DNA of 48,621 nt from Gnetum montanum (GCA_015680685.1 MNCI01017657.1:1-48621), one strand, 5' to 3'; shown: positions 32,837 through 45,363, counted from the first letter of the stretch. The notes: generated by a model from the sequence alone, not told the origin. Numbers and translations are program-made.

Positions 32837-34525
32837 TCAAGAATCAACCAAACAATTTTGTAAGAATTTATCCTTTAATTTCATTATCAAAAGGAAAGGA
32901 GGAGCTTCCTTGTCATGTGAAGTCTTCAATTTCTCATCATTACTAGACACATAACTTAACTCTGATTCTCTAGCTCTCCTTTTACCTTTAATGAATTCCA
33001 AATCCTTTCTTTGCTGATCTCCTATTTGAAGCAACTGATAAAGGCTAATATTGGCTTTGACATGTTTAAGGTCTTTAATCAAATTGTACTCTCCATCACC
33101 AATGAAGCTTGATCTCTTTATCCATTTATTGAAAGACTGATTTGGAGTGCTTTTCTCCACTTGATTATTTTTACCTTTATTCGTATCCTTTCTACTTGGC
33201 TCAAAAGCTTTTCTCTTAGTAGATGGATCAGTAATAACATTTGGGGGTCTAGAAGTAGTTGGTCTTTCCTTAGATCGAAGACTATATCCATTTTCCTCAT
33301 TGTTATTACATTCCTCATCTGAAGACATATCTTCTTCAGAACTTGATAGAGAAGAAGTATCACTAGATCCATTGCTAGAAGATTTACTTGCATAATGAAC
33401 ACTAGATAACTCATTATCAGATTCAATATCAAGAAAGTTGGACATAATAAGATCACTTTCATCCTCATCTTCTACTAACTTAGTGTCTTGATGTTTATGC
33501 TTTCTATTTTTCCTTTCTTCCTTGATATTTACTCTTGCCAATGCTTTTTCAAGCTTCACTATTTTGTTAGACATATCTCTCATTAATTGTCCTTTTTCAG
33601 ATCCTACTCTTTCATGTTCTTGCTCTATCTTAACATGAGATGGACCTGGTAAAGCTTTAAATTGAGCAAAATCTTGCATAGGAATCATAACTCTTTCTTC
33701 TCTTTTTTGAATTGCAATATTTTCTTCAGGATTCAAGTTCAACTGTTTTTCTAACTGTATAGCTTCACTAAAGTAGTCATTTAGTGTAGTTAAGTTTGGA
33801 GTTCTCCTTAACCAAATTGAAATGTTGGGGTTGATAGCCTTAAGATAAGTTTCTTTAAGCATTTCTTCTGATGGCTTATATTGTCTTTGAAAGAGTCCAC
33901 AAATTCGTTGAAACTTGATGTTAAAATCTCTAATTGACTCTTTAACGCCTTGCTTAGCTTGTATTAGCCCACAGTATAGTTGTTGTTGATCTAATTGATT
34001 ACCAAACTGGGCTAAGAAAAGATTCTTCATGTCATCCCAACTTGTAATACTATTACTTGGTAAGTTTGAATACCAAATCTGAGCCATATCCTTTAGATTT
34101 GATACAAACAACCTACAAGCTTGATCTTGATGTTGAATATTTGCATGAGCTAAAGCTAACTCAAACATGTGAATATATTCTTCAGCTAAATAAGCTTTTC
34201 CAGGAATAAAAGGCTCAGGCAAATATTTGTAAACTACCTTAGGAATATCATTGTAGTTTTGAAATCCTAATGGTGTAACTCTTTGCCAAGGATTTGCCAT
34301 CCTATTCCTTTGTATAATTGAACTCTTAGACTTTCTAGATCTTCTCTTACGAATTGACAAACCAGAGATAATGGGTGATCTTCTTGATCTTCTAGTTTTC
34401 ACACCACTACTTGTTCCCAATTCAAAAACTTTCTTTTGTTCTTCTTCTGATGAAGAATCAGTCTTAGAATCTAGAATATCTTTTGAAACTTTGAAACTTT
34501 CCAAACTATCAAATTTCTTGGTCAT
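32837..34525 (-). CDS. gag: Retrotransposon Gag protein
   Basis: Intact 562-codon frame, the longest in the window. Retrotrans_gag domain at about residues 115-215 (CRLFVSNLKDMAQIWYSNLP, then a W-D-F--F segment and RDFNIKFQRI). There is a basic N-terminal region (about 44-75), a Lys/Glu-rich segment with coiled-coil character (about 300-345), and an acidic Ser-rich tract (about 380-408). A segment NLIKDLKHVKANISLYQLLQ lies before the protease, as in plant Ty3/gypsy polyproteins. No CCHC zinc knuckle is visible. The ATG at 34525 follows the primer-binding site by about 95 bp. Gag would form the retrotransposon particle. The absence of stops over 1.7 kb suggests the insertion is not ancient. 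Confidence 0.9.
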   Translation of the reverse strand: MTKKFDSLESFKVSKDILDSKTDSSSEEEQKKVFELGTSSGVKTRRSRRSPIISGLSIRKRRSRKSKSSIIQRNRMANPWQRVTPLGFQNYNDIPKVVYKYLPEPFIPGKAYLAEEYIHMFELALAHANIQHQDQACRLFVSNLKDMAQIWYSNLPSNSITSWDDMKNLFLAQFGNQLDQQQLYCGLIQAKQGVKESIRDFNIKFQRICGLFQRQYKPSEEMLKETYLKAINPNISIWLRRTPNLTTLNDYFSEAIQLEKQLNLNPEENIAIQKREERVMIPMQDFAQFKALPGPSHVKIEQEHERVGSEKGQLMRDMSNKIVKLEKALARVNIKEERKNRKHKHQDTKLVEDEDESDLIMSNFLDIESDNELSSVHYASKSSSNGSSDTSSLSSSEEDMSSDEECNNNEENGYSLRSKERPTTSRPPNVITDPSTKRKAFEPSRKDTNKGKNNQVEKSTPNQSFNKWIKRSSFIGDGEYNLIKDLKHVKANISLYQLLQIGDQQRKDLEFIKGKRRARESELSYVSSNDEKLKTSHDKEAPPFLLIMKLKDKFLQNCLVDS

Positions 34526-34620
34526 GAACTGAAAATAGTATCTAATTCTTAAGCCTTACAAATAATTGTTGATGTACTAAAAGTATAAGGCTTATGAACC
34601 TAGAGGCTTAATTTTCAGCC

Positions 34621-34637
34621 CTCCTTCTAGCGCCAAA
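34621..34637 (-). other. Primer-binding site
   Basis: Minus strand TGGCGCTAGAAGGAGGG, seven bases after the end of the right LTR. It starts with TGG as expected for pairing with a tRNA CCA end. I did not assign the tRNA. Confidence 0.6.
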
Positions 34638-35860
34638 AGAACTGTTGGCGACCGTTTGGGACGCGACCGCCAACGAGTGTCCTCGAACAGGATTTAGGTG
34701 CCTGCTGGTCTCTGGCAACACCAAGGCCCAGATACCTCCAAATAACTCAGTAGTTAATGTGAGTATGTGTGTGTGCTGTTGCGGCGTGCGGTTGTGTGCA
34801 ATGTAACGATTGCGTGTGTGTGAAATACAAATGACTTACTTTAAGAGATTCAGCCAACTTTATCAAGTACTGTGAGTTGTTGAAAGTTTCCTATTTTGTT
34901 CAAACTACCTAGTCTACACGGTCCTTATAATACCTGCTTGTAACAAGTAAAATTTTGCAAAAACATTTGAGCACAACTCCGCAAATCTACTCCTAATTTT
35001 CCCCAGAGAGAGATATAGTTCCACAAGAAAACTAGAAATAGAGCAAGATTCAAAGGAAATAGACAGAAAAGAAAAGAAAGCAGATTTGTGTGGACCTCAA
35101 ATATTTAAACAAGGTAAAATGACACGAGTAAACACTTCGCAATAAAGCTATTCCAAATTCAATATCTACGAATTATTCAAACTTCCAAGGCTCAAAACAA
35201 GCAATATCTTCAAGACAATCCTACTATGCTACCAAAAACTGCTGCGTAGACTACCATGTACGAGACTCCATTTTGGCTAGACAATAGATGTCAATGATTG
35301 CATTTAAACAGAACCTTTAAAAGACTTGACAATGTCTGATTGAAATAACATGGAAAATCACTTTAAAGATAAAAGAAGCTATTCTGGTCCCATCAAAATA
35401 CCAAATATTTTCTGAACCCTCTTGACTACCAAATTGTTCCACGGCGTGACTACAAACAGAGGCTCTCTTCCAACAACCCAATAGCAGTTCCCAAGCGTTC
35501 CACAATAACAAAATTTACTACTAAAATTCTCTCAAGGCTTTTAAACACAAGCGCTTCTATGGAAAATTTTAACAGAAATTTCTATCGGGCAACAAGAACA
35601 ACAAGAGCAATCTAAAAATCCCAAAATTACTTTCCAAGGATGATACTATCTAAACCACTAGCTAAGAAATTTAAACAAAACAGAAAATGAAATGCATAAC
35701 TCACAGGACCATGACAAAGAAGCTGAAATCTTTATTCTAGCAAGCCATCTTCAAGAAATCTTCTTTATAAATCTTCCAAGTGTGATGTGAGAAGTCCCTT
35801 GATGTGTGATGATCCTCCTTGATGCCCCCCTTCTTTTTTCACCTCTTGACCCCTGAAGCC

Positions 35861-35868
35861 TTTTTATA
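35861..35868 (-). promoter_or_regulatory. TATA box of right LTR
   Basis: Same TATAAAAA as in the left LTR. This one would drive the gag transcript. Confidence 0.6.
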
Positions 35869-35880
35869 GGGCTCAAAGGT

Positions 35881-36283
35881 GATTAGGTAAGTTACAAAAT
35901 ATCTTGGGTGGTTCTAACCACCATGGAGACAAAAAGGCTACAATGGACAAGTGTCCTATTCCATGGCCAAGTGTCTTCATTCAGTTTCCAAGTGTCTTCA
36001 AATAGTCGCCAAGTGTCTTCATGTAGTTGCCAAGTGCCCACCATGGAGATAAATAAGTTGCAATTGACACGTGTCCCGTTTAGTTGACAAGTGGCCTTTG
36101 CAGTTGACAAGTGGCCCTTCTAGTTACAATTTCAAAAATATCTCACCTAACTTTTCTCTCAAGTAACTTGACTCACCAATTAGAAAATTTCTTGCCCAAC
36201 AAGTTAGGTAAGTTACAAAAAATCTTAGGTGGTTTCAACCACAAAAGAGATAAAAAGGTTGCAATTGACATGTGTCTCTATGA
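35881..36283. repeat. U3 repeat array with G-box, right LTR
   Basis: Counterpart of 29778-30180, including CACGTG at 36068-36073 within GACACGTGTC. Confidence 0.65.
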
Positions 36284-38443
36284 TAATCTGAATTAAAATT
36301 AATTATAAATATTATAGTTGTAACTATCATAGGAAGTTATAACTTCCATAGGAAATAAAGGGATAATAACCAAATGTCCTTAACTTTACGTGAATATCTT
36401 AAAAGTTTCCTTTCTTAATGAATAAAATAGCAAGAAAAATCGGCACTTAAGTAGGTAACCATCCAACATTTGCAACAACACCCAAAAGACAAATGTTTCT
36501 TAACAAAAATTCCAATATTTCGGTGCAGAATCTACACCCAGTTAAACCAATGCAGCAGTACCAAAAATTCATGCCAATTGGGCAAGAATTTTCCTGTGGA
36601 ATTTTGGAAAATGCCCTGCAAGTACCTCGCCATTTTGTTTCTTTCGATTTTGCCTCTACTTCGGTTTCTCCTCATGCCAACACCTGCAACTACGATCGAG
36701 TTTGAGTTCAAATTTGGGTTTCTATTTTTTCACAGGCAGCGTACGTTTGGTCCTGCTACTGCTGCTCTTGCCGCTGCCAGTGCTGCTGATCCTCCGCCGC
36801 TGTGCCTCTGTATTTTTTTTTGGCCATTTTCGAATTGGGTTTTCCCAGGAAAAAAAATGTGGATATGTGTAAAACAAACCCTGTAATTCCTCCAGATAGC
36901 AAAAATATTGACGTGCTGGTGCTTCTGCCGCCTCCTTCTAACCACCACAACTGCGTGTCTTGTTGGTGCCGCTCTGCGTCGTTCTCCACTGAATCTGCAA
37001 CTTTTCGGATTACCAGATCCTACTTTGTTTCAGAAACGCGCACAGCAACAAGAAAACCCAAACGACCGCCATGATTTCTACAAGCCAAGGAAAGAAGAAG
37101 GAAAATGCTAAGCTTTGGTTTGTCGTCTCTCGCCACCGTAGAAACAGAGGGAGGGCCTGCACACAGTTCGGTGTGTCACCATCTCCATTATCTCCTACGC
37201 CTGCAAACCGCCATGTTTTTGGGGGTTGAAAGTGCAGCCCTTCCAGTCCACGAGCACGCCGGCCTCCATGCCTTTCTGCGCCGCGGCACCCTCGTCAGCG
37301 TAGGCTAAGGCTGTTGCCGCTGCGATGCCATTTGGCTATCCATGATTCCGAAGCGATTGGTGTGTAGGAGAAACGGAGTTTGTGCAGCAAGTGTTTGATG
37401 GAATGTCTGCAAATTTAGTAACAGTTTTCCTGCACTAACGGTGCCACATACCACTAACCATTGGCCTATTGCCCAGCACACTTTAGAGAAATATTCATAT
37501 GATGATAGATGATAAAAATGCTATCATCTTTTGGCTATATTTTTGTTGCTGTGTGAACATTTCATTTTCTGTTTCTGTGTTTTTGTACAGTGCCGTTTTG
37601 GAGGCCTTCTCTGGTTTCTTGTCATTGTAGATTTTTTGATTTTATTTTCCTATATATTTTTTTGAACAGCAATGGTCACAGAGAATGGGGATTCCAGTGG
37701 TAAAGTGCTGGGGGAACCTGTTTCTGCCTTTCTATATGAATGTTTATTTTTGTAGAGTACATTGTCTGAAACTGTCCTGTGGGATAATGAGTTGCTATAC
37801 TACCATGGTCTCTCACAATAATACAGAGCACCTCCTTCATTTTGCAGCATTTCCCTTTTTCCTTGAGAAAAACATTTTGCTTACAGAGAAATACATTCTT
37901 AAATTTTACAAGGGAAATAACTTCACCTTGCCCAGACTGCTGAACTTGCAATACTCATCTGTAAACCTCAGTGAATTATAAAGTGGAACAACATATTGAT
38001 GATTCTATATTTATCAACCAAGGCTATGTAAGCTTTCTCCAGTATTTTTAAATATGAGAATGTTTTTTGTGCACTTATTCTCTTTCTCTCAAATTGAAAA
38101 GTAAGCTACTTCTCCACAAATTCTCAACTAATTTAAGTCTGCTTCATGAAATGGCCAAATGTGCCAACACTAACCTTTTCTTTGTTCTTTCTACCTTACT
38201 ATGACTTTTCTAACCTTACTTCTTTAAAATTAAACTAGTGTGCCTTTTCTTTGTTCTTCTAACCCTACTACGATAATTATGTTCTCAAATTTTTCTACTC
38301 CAGAAATCATGCTTAGATTTTTCTTACCTTGACCCTTCATCAGGTTAGAATTTCAAGATTTTAGTAGGTATCAAGAGGAGATTCTCTAACTTTTAAAAAA
38401 AATAGAAATATATTTTGTTTATTGTTAAAAAGTGTCATGAGTA

Positions 38444-38988
38444 TACAACATCATCATCATAGCCTTGTACTAACAAAATATGAAGGGTTACATGAGATCT
38501 CTTTTGCCATTATGAAAAGCTAGATCTTTATTTATTTACAATTTTTTCAAATCATCTTCAATTATTTTTTCAATCTTTCTATGTTCCATTTGATATCTTT
38601 TTTGGAATAGTGATGTAGGAAGCTTTTCTATAGGCTCATTATCTAATCTATTGTGTACATTCCCCAACCATCTAAGACATCATTCTTATAGCTTATTTGA
38701 AATAGAAGCAACTCAAAATCTTTCTCTAATATAGAAAACTATGAAATATATTATTATTATTATTACTTGTAACATTCAACATCCATCAAATCATCTACAT
38801 TTTTTCCATATTGATTTGTTATTCATTCTTCTTTTGTATTCGTCAACATTGATCACCATAAAATATAGCAAGTATGATGGCTATCCTATTGTAGTGAGCA
38901 ACCTCTTACCATTGAATTGTCATGTTTACTTTACTACTATTTATGTTGTTGTCCAAATTGCATTCCATAAATTCTTGTATTGATTTTT
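38444..38988 (-). mobile_element. RTE-type LINE relic (unit 2 copy)
   Basis: Counterpart of 5215-5760 with about 2-3% substitutions. Confidence 0.8.
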
Positions 38989-39133
38989 AGTCCTAACCTT
39001 TTAGCATCTAGAAGTTAAATTGCAATAGACAATGATGATACGATGATATAAAATTTATCATAGTTATATAAAATCTTCAAAATTTACACGTTAGTAAGCT
39101 TACCTTAAATTAAATTAACTCATATATTTGACA

Positions 39134-40463
39134 AGGTGAATCTCTTTCTTAAAGCTTTAAACTAAAATCTAATGAGCTATGCATGTGTCATTGCATCTCA
39201 TAAATTATTGGATATGGTTTGGTTTGATTCAAGATAACTTGGTGCATTCATTTCTAAGAATTTAATGCTCTTAAGGAAATTTTTGTAAGTGGTCTCAATT
39301 GGAAAACAAAACGTAAACTTATGTGATGGTAGTCTTGGAAAAGCACATAAACTTGATGCGATGTAAATGAGCCCTGGTGCCTTAGAGGTGATGTGATGTA
39401 TATTAGCCTAACAGAGACAAGAGTGGAAGTGGAATTTCATTTCTTTTTGTGTGTATTACCTTCATTGGCAGACTTAGTCCTCGATCCTTCATTGGTCTCC
39501 CTTGAATCGTTGTGGATTGGTTAGTCTCGCTTGAATCTTTGCAGATACAAGTCCATAACCATAAGTATTAGCATTCATATTTTACGATGAAAAGCACGAA
39601 TAACAACACCATAGTAACGATCATTCTAATGGTGTAACTGTCCCCTGCTTTTTGAGTTTTACTTTTCTATTATCAGTATCTACACCATGATAGAGGACAA
39701 AAATGACGGGTTATAAACGGAGGAAACGTGTTCACTTTCAAAATTATGGAGAAAACAAGTAACGAGTCTTCTGCGCCATGCACAAAATTTTTGTGAAGTA
39801 TCTTTTCAGGAATACGCGTTCGCTTTCAATCCTAAAATTGTGAGAAAATGCGTATAGCGTCTTGTGGGTCCATGTACAAACTTTTTGAGAAGGTTCACGT
39901 TTACTTTGACCTAAAAGAAACCGAAGGACAATTCACGTTCATTGAATGCCAGAATTGCGTAAAAAACGTCTACCGCTTCTTCTCAGCCCATGCACAAAAT
40001 TTCCGAGAAGTTGCCTCCAGAGACTTAGTTCAAAAAAGACCAAAAACAGACGGTAGAGGGTAAAATATGGTTTTTTTATAGAGATCTTAGGTATTCGCCT
40101 AAGCATATAGTTGAGAACGAGCATTACGTGAATTATCGTTCACCTCATCCTCTAAATGCAATGAACCTACAAAGTTTTCACAAGAACAAAGTAGTTGCTG
40201 CAATATTGTGGCTTTTCTGGATCTATGTTATTTTCCATTTCAGCTTTATTTATAACGATAGTGTTAGCCCTAGCCCTGGACCCATTGACTGTTGCTATCT
40301 TGAGTCTTGTGACTGCAATCATCCTTCTCCCGGTTTCAATTAAGGTTTACCCATAATGGCTGTGTTACCCCTGGCCTTATGGCTGTAATCATCCTTCTCC
40401 TAGATGCAATTACTGCTCTCGTGGTTACCTTATGTGATTTGATGGTTAAAGCTTACTGCTCTT
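39134..40463 (+). repeat. Dispersed repeat R1, copy 1 (unit 2)
   Basis: Counterpart of 5905-7235, including the degenerate ~110-bp array (about 39712-40028). Confidence 0.75.
40161..40343 (+). CDS. Hypothetical 60-aa hydrophobic protein (R1 family, unit 2)
   Basis: Counterpart of 6933-7115, with Leu to Val, Tyr to Cys and Ser to Gly changes in the tail. The hydrophobic N-terminus is unchanged. Function unknown; reality as a gene uncertain. Confidence 0.3.
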   Translation: MNLQSFHKNKVVAAILWLFWIYVIFHFSFIYNDSVSPSPGPIDCCYLESCDCNHPSPGFN

Positions 40464-40948
40464 GGACTGTGCGGAGTATCTTGCCACCAAACTTATGCCG
40501 GATTTACTGTTGTGCTGAATTTACAGGGTAGGGCGATTGGAATTTATATGCTAAACGTTAACAGTCAGACAGATAAGCACGTTTAAGAATCCAGAGAAAA
40601 AAAATATGCCCATGGGGACGAGTCTCACTTAAGAACTCCAAAAAACCACTTTCAAGATGGTTGATTTTTGAGCTTTCCATGATTTTGTTTTTATTCAAAA
40701 GGCTCCAATGAGTATCTACATGTTTTGGAGTCCAAGCATTCAATTGAAAGAAGTTTTGTGTTTATCGGCCAGTAAGTGAGCATGAAAGTCATTATGTTTA
40801 TGGATGTTAACATGATGTGATGTAAAGCATAAGATACACATGTACACAACATAAAATTGTTGTGGTTAAGAAAATTTCTAGGATACCTTGGAACATCGCC
40901 CTTGTGACCATCATTGTAAGTCAAATCAATCAAACGTGCATTATTTGG

Positions 40949-41321
40949 GCCTTTCTATGAACCTTGGAACCATCCCCGCTGCTACGGCTACAAGAAACTT
41001 CAAGTCAAATCAATCAATATTTACATAAACACTTTTTCTATAGAGCAGGCCTTGGAACCATCCCACTTCCACTTCCATGATTAAAAGAAACGTCAAGTCA
41101 ATCAAGATTTGCATAAACGTGGTCTTTCTGAAAAGTCACGTCAATCAAGATTTGCATAAACGTGGTCTTTCTATACACTGGGCCTGTCTATGAACATTAA
41201 AACGATCCCCACTAAGTCAAGTTAAACGAGCTTGCAAGAAAAGTCAACTCTATCACATGTTATAGTTTTTGGATTTTCTATGAACCTTGAAAGCATCTGG
41301 TAATGAGCCAAGTCAAAATGG
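40949..41321. repeat. Degenerate tandem repeat, with extra 43-bp unit
   Basis: Counterpart of 7721-8050. Here 41087-41129 is duplicated as 41130-41172 (43 bp, three differences), which is absent from unit 1. Confidence 0.75.
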
Positions 41322-43858
41322 AAATTTTTATCATGTTCAGGGGTAACATTTGCACGTTAGCATTGATGATGGTTTGTTCATCAGCGTAGCCTAATTTTAC
41401 GGCTTCACGATTTATTTTAAGTTTTCTTTCTCTAGAAATTATACCTTATTTTTAGAAGTACATTTTCTCATCCTCTCTGTGGATATTACGAGGCAATTAA
41501 AGGATGAGCTCAAACACTAATAAAATATGCACATTGCATTTCATTCCTTTAAGATCCTTCCTTACTTGCATTACCAAAATGAAGAGACAAAGCTTCCATG
41601 AATGCCAATCCGTTGCTGCAATTTTATAGAATAATTTTAGTGTTCTTCTCTGATTCTCACGTTTAGTTTGACTGATTTTAACTAGTTTAACTATATATTT
41701 ATAATATATATCTATTATTTAGCTCAAGAGAACCTTATATATTTTACAAATTAATAAAATCTCGAATTAATTTATTGAGAATTGATATTCATATTGAAAA
41801 CCAAAATCAAAATGACTGTACCTTATTCAATAATAATTCTTGTGAAAATTTCTATTAATTTGATTTATAGTGTTTCTTTTCCATGGCGTAGACTTTACAT
41901 AGCATTTTTTTTCTATGGCCTAGACTTTCCATGCACTGTATTGGTCTCTCGGCCAAAAATATTGCCTGCCAAGAAACAGGTACTTGCAACTTGGAAGCTA
42001 CAACATGTGTATTTTCCCCCAAAGCAGGAATCACTTGGATGGTTGGCATGTTGCAGGAAAAAACTTGTATCATTTGTTTTTTTTTACCCTTATTAATGCT
42101 TAGTCAATTTCTATTTTTCAACGAAAATGTAATACCCGTTCCATATATCTGATGGGTCTTTAGACTTAATAAAGCTTCAATTTTGTCTTCCTTCCCTTTT
42201 AAAACCATTTTAATTAGACATGTTAAAGATTATATAGATTTTATTTGCATGTAAATGGTTGTTCAAATAGTTATAAGAATATTTTTTTATTATTCATAGT
42301 TTGCATATTTTTTCTTTTCAAAAATATTTTTAGAATTAAATTTACCCTGCCTTTTAATCTTATAACTATATTTTAAAAAGTTTGGATTTGCTGAAGTTTA
42401 GAGCCCTTAAAAATCATAATTTTGGGAGACTTTGGATAGTGTTAGTGGTTGCAAAATTTTGCAAGAATTGCAAAAGAATTGTGATAAGTAAAATTGTAAG
42501 TCTAGATTTCAGAGAAATCCTCCAAAGATATTAAAATTATGTTTTAAAAGTAACTGTATCATAAATAAGTTTATATCACCGTTTCTATTTATTAAAAATA
42601 GATAAATATATCATTTTTGTAAAATTCAGTATATGAAATAGACGTAGATGTATCATGTCGTTAAAGGTCAAAATTGCTTTGGAACGTGATTGCGTTTGGG
42701 AATTGTGAACCAGAATCAATAATGCTCTGTTTATGAAAATTCGTTAAGAACCGTAATCCTGATGAAGCATGATGATTAATTTCCAGTATTTTAACTAATT
42801 ACTAGCAGGAAAGATTCGCAAACTCAAATGATTTCTCTCCTGATGACATCTGCCCATCCTTAACTATACTGGCTCTCTTATTTTCTATGAATTCTCTAAT
42901 TACTGTAACCTTCTGTTTTATCTGAAACTTGGTTTTAGTTCTCAGATTTTGAATTTGTTCTGTATCAGAAAAAGCTCCTAACCCATGCTCACATGTTCGC
43001 ATCTTTTTCTTGAAAAGAAGTCGCATGGCCGTCAAGGGAAACGGTAAAAAATGAGGGAAAAAAACTGAAAGTGATTTATGCACCTTGTTCATTTAATCTT
43101 GTAAAACATCATTGCTTCTCTGTTTACAATTTCATTCCATTTGAAGTCAACTATGACGAGGAAATCGACACTTCAAAATAGGACCTCTGTTTCTTGCTAT
43201 GTTACGTGTCTCTGCACGTAAGCAACATCCAATAAAGAGGCCAGTCATTCCGAATAACACTTGCCCCCCACCCCCCGACCCCCCTTCTTACTATGGAAGT
43301 GTCCACCCAAAGAAATTATAAAATCAATAATCATACTTGTGGAGCAAAGAATCTTAAATTAGGAAATAGGTTTTGGAACTAAAATTCTTACTTTGGTAAT
43401 ACAAGGCTATAATATTACACAACAAAAATGGAAGAGCCGAGCTTGCATGACAAATGATTGTTTGGACAGTGCATTAGAAAAATTTGCAATTTGAAATGAG
43501 GATTAAGGATATTTTAAAATGAGTTTATGAGCCTAAGGTGGGTTTAGGAGACGAATGTATTTGGAATACTAAATTTCACTTTTTATATTAATTTTATAAT
43601 AAAATTGATAGTGCACATGTGTCATATTACAATCTTACAAATTGATAGTGCACATGTGTCACAATGAGAGATGGCCATGGAGACTAATTTATAGAAAGCT
43701 CTAGAGGTATGAACTTCAAAGTCTACACGTTTTTGTTTGAGTATCACCTTGACCCATTAGGACATAGAATACAAGTGTGTTTTTCATGATGGTGCTTATA
43801 GAAGCCATACCAACAATGATTATATGTTCTATATAATTGACATTGGAAAATTACTAAA
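41322..43858. other. AT-rich stretch, no gene supported (unit 2)
   Basis: Counterpart of 8051-10579. The C-rich tract at 43264-43284 is longer here, with three C6 runs. Confidence 0.5.
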
Positions 43859-44269
43859 GCTATCTTATTATATAAAAAGGGGGATAAAAATAATTTGAAC
43901 GATTATTAAATGATTATTGTGAGAAATATTTTTGCTAAGTTGTTGGGCACAATGCTAGAAAAGAGAATCAATTATTGGGCTAAAAGTAACCAAGTTAGGG
44001 CAAGATGTTAAGCAAACAACATCACTCCACTATTGATCATTTAGTTATTCTTAGACACTACATAGAGTTTGCAAAAATGCCTACTAAAATGATTCAGTGA
44101 TTTGTACAAAACTATGGTTGCACTTGCATAAAATTGGCCTCCCTTCACATTTCATTACAACTCAAAGATTGTATGAAGAAGTGATTATTGAAATTACAGA
44201 CAATAATTCAAAGAAAAATTTGTTGACATTTCCAAAGTTCAAAACATTTTGAATATTTTATTAAAAACC
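43859..44269 (+). mobile_element. LINE reverse transcriptase relic (unit 2 copy)
   Basis: Counterpart of 10580-10990. No difference found by eye, stops and frameshift included. Confidence 0.8.
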
Positions 44270-44527
44270 TTTGTTTAGCTTGTATCCTGAGACTTTACCC
44301 CAAAAACTTTGTGCTCCATGAAGAGGAAAATATAATAGCTTTTGCTATTTAAGGGGTTATGACTCCTCTTGCATTTTGATGTAGAGAGTCCATAGTAGCT
44401 ATGGTAATATTGGAAGAGGGATATGGGACAAAAGGTTGATCAATTCTATATAAGATGGACCCTTTCAACTTGAAAAATCATTTCTTTATATTTTGTTTTT
44501 TTTTTTAAAAAATAGAATCTTTGTACA

Positions 44528-45363
44528 TGATGAGTGGCGAGGTACCCCTACACTCAACCATACGAATATGAGCGTTTCACGCACGATCCGGTCATACTCC
44601 AAGGACTAAGTGCTTACGCACCTAAATGGAACACTTAGGGTTAATCAATCGTTGTCTTCTCAAACTTACTTGTATTGTCACAGTTGTATGGTTAAGTAAG
44701 CTTGAGGTATATGATTTTTATAACTTTGGTCTTTTTATGTCTTCTGCTAATACAGTAGAGGGAGAGAGAACTAAGTGGCTAATTTATCTTAACTATTCAT
44801 TAACTAGTTTCTAATTGTTCCTAACACCAATATCCGTTCCCACTTTCTGTACGCATCCTAAACCAGTGCAACGCTGCTAGGATTACCAAACACTGATCGT
44901 TACTTGGTTACCAAGTGCTACACGCATGCTCGAAGCGGTCATACTGAATGTACTTAACTAAGAGGGTCGAAGGTTGAGAGAGATATTAATTAACTAGGAA
45001 AGCATTAAACACTCAATAATAATTAATTACTAATTAGCTTAATTTGTATGCTGCAAGGTTTATGATAAAGTTTGTCTTTGTGTGTGCTCAGGTACAAATT
45101 ACTCGAATAAAGATCCATTCACTCTATAACTACTATTGTGGGCACACAGAAATTATTCTAACTCTGGAATGACTAAACTGCAAGAATCTGGCTAAGGGTC
45201 TAAGGCTAACTCCCTTGAACAAAGGGTGCCACCTCTTATTTATAGAAGATGAGGCAGGACGTGATATTGCGGCTCATCATACCCCCATGACTGAATGAAA
45301 ACTCGTACTCGAGTTCCTTACAAAATATTGGGAAGGTATGGGATTATTGACTTGAATGACAAC
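44528..45363 (-). mobile_element. Solo LTR, small LTR family (unit 2 copy)
   Basis: Counterpart of 11249-12100. Almost identical through 45005, then a 16-17-bp deletion near 45080 and several substitutions. Confidence 0.65.

Larger units (their letters stand above)
28480..38169 (-). mobile_element. Non-autonomous Ty3/gypsy-like LTR retrotransposon (gag-pro only)
   Basis: Two direct LTRs flank an internal region of only 2591 bp (32054-34644). On the minus strand the order is right LTR, primer-binding site, gag, protease remnant, left LTR. Both visible LTR ends are TGTTGGC...GCCAACA. No reverse transcriptase, RNase H or integrase is present, so it would depend on a partner element, like the class described as TR-GAG elements. 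Host sequence resumes at 38170 with CTAAC, the candidate target duplication. The matching left copy would be inside the gap. The LTRs differ by about 2-4% by eye. Confidence 0.88.
34645..38169 (-). repeat. Right LTR (5' LTR of the element), 3525 bp
   Basis: Complete: begins TGTTGGC (34645-34651) and ends GCCAACA (38163-38169) on the plus strand, a perfect 7-bp terminal inverted repeat. The primer-binding site adjoins the 34645 end, which fixes the orientation as minus. U3 runs from 38169 to about 35835, and R plus U5 from there to 34645. Confidence 0.93.

Noticed and set aside
32261-34525. Endogenous pararetrovirus (caulimovirid) origin of the gag-pro block
   Set aside because: It is flanked by true LTRs with TG...CA ends and a primer-binding site. 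The Gag domain is of the Ty3/gypsy retrotransposon type, and no movement protein or RT is present.
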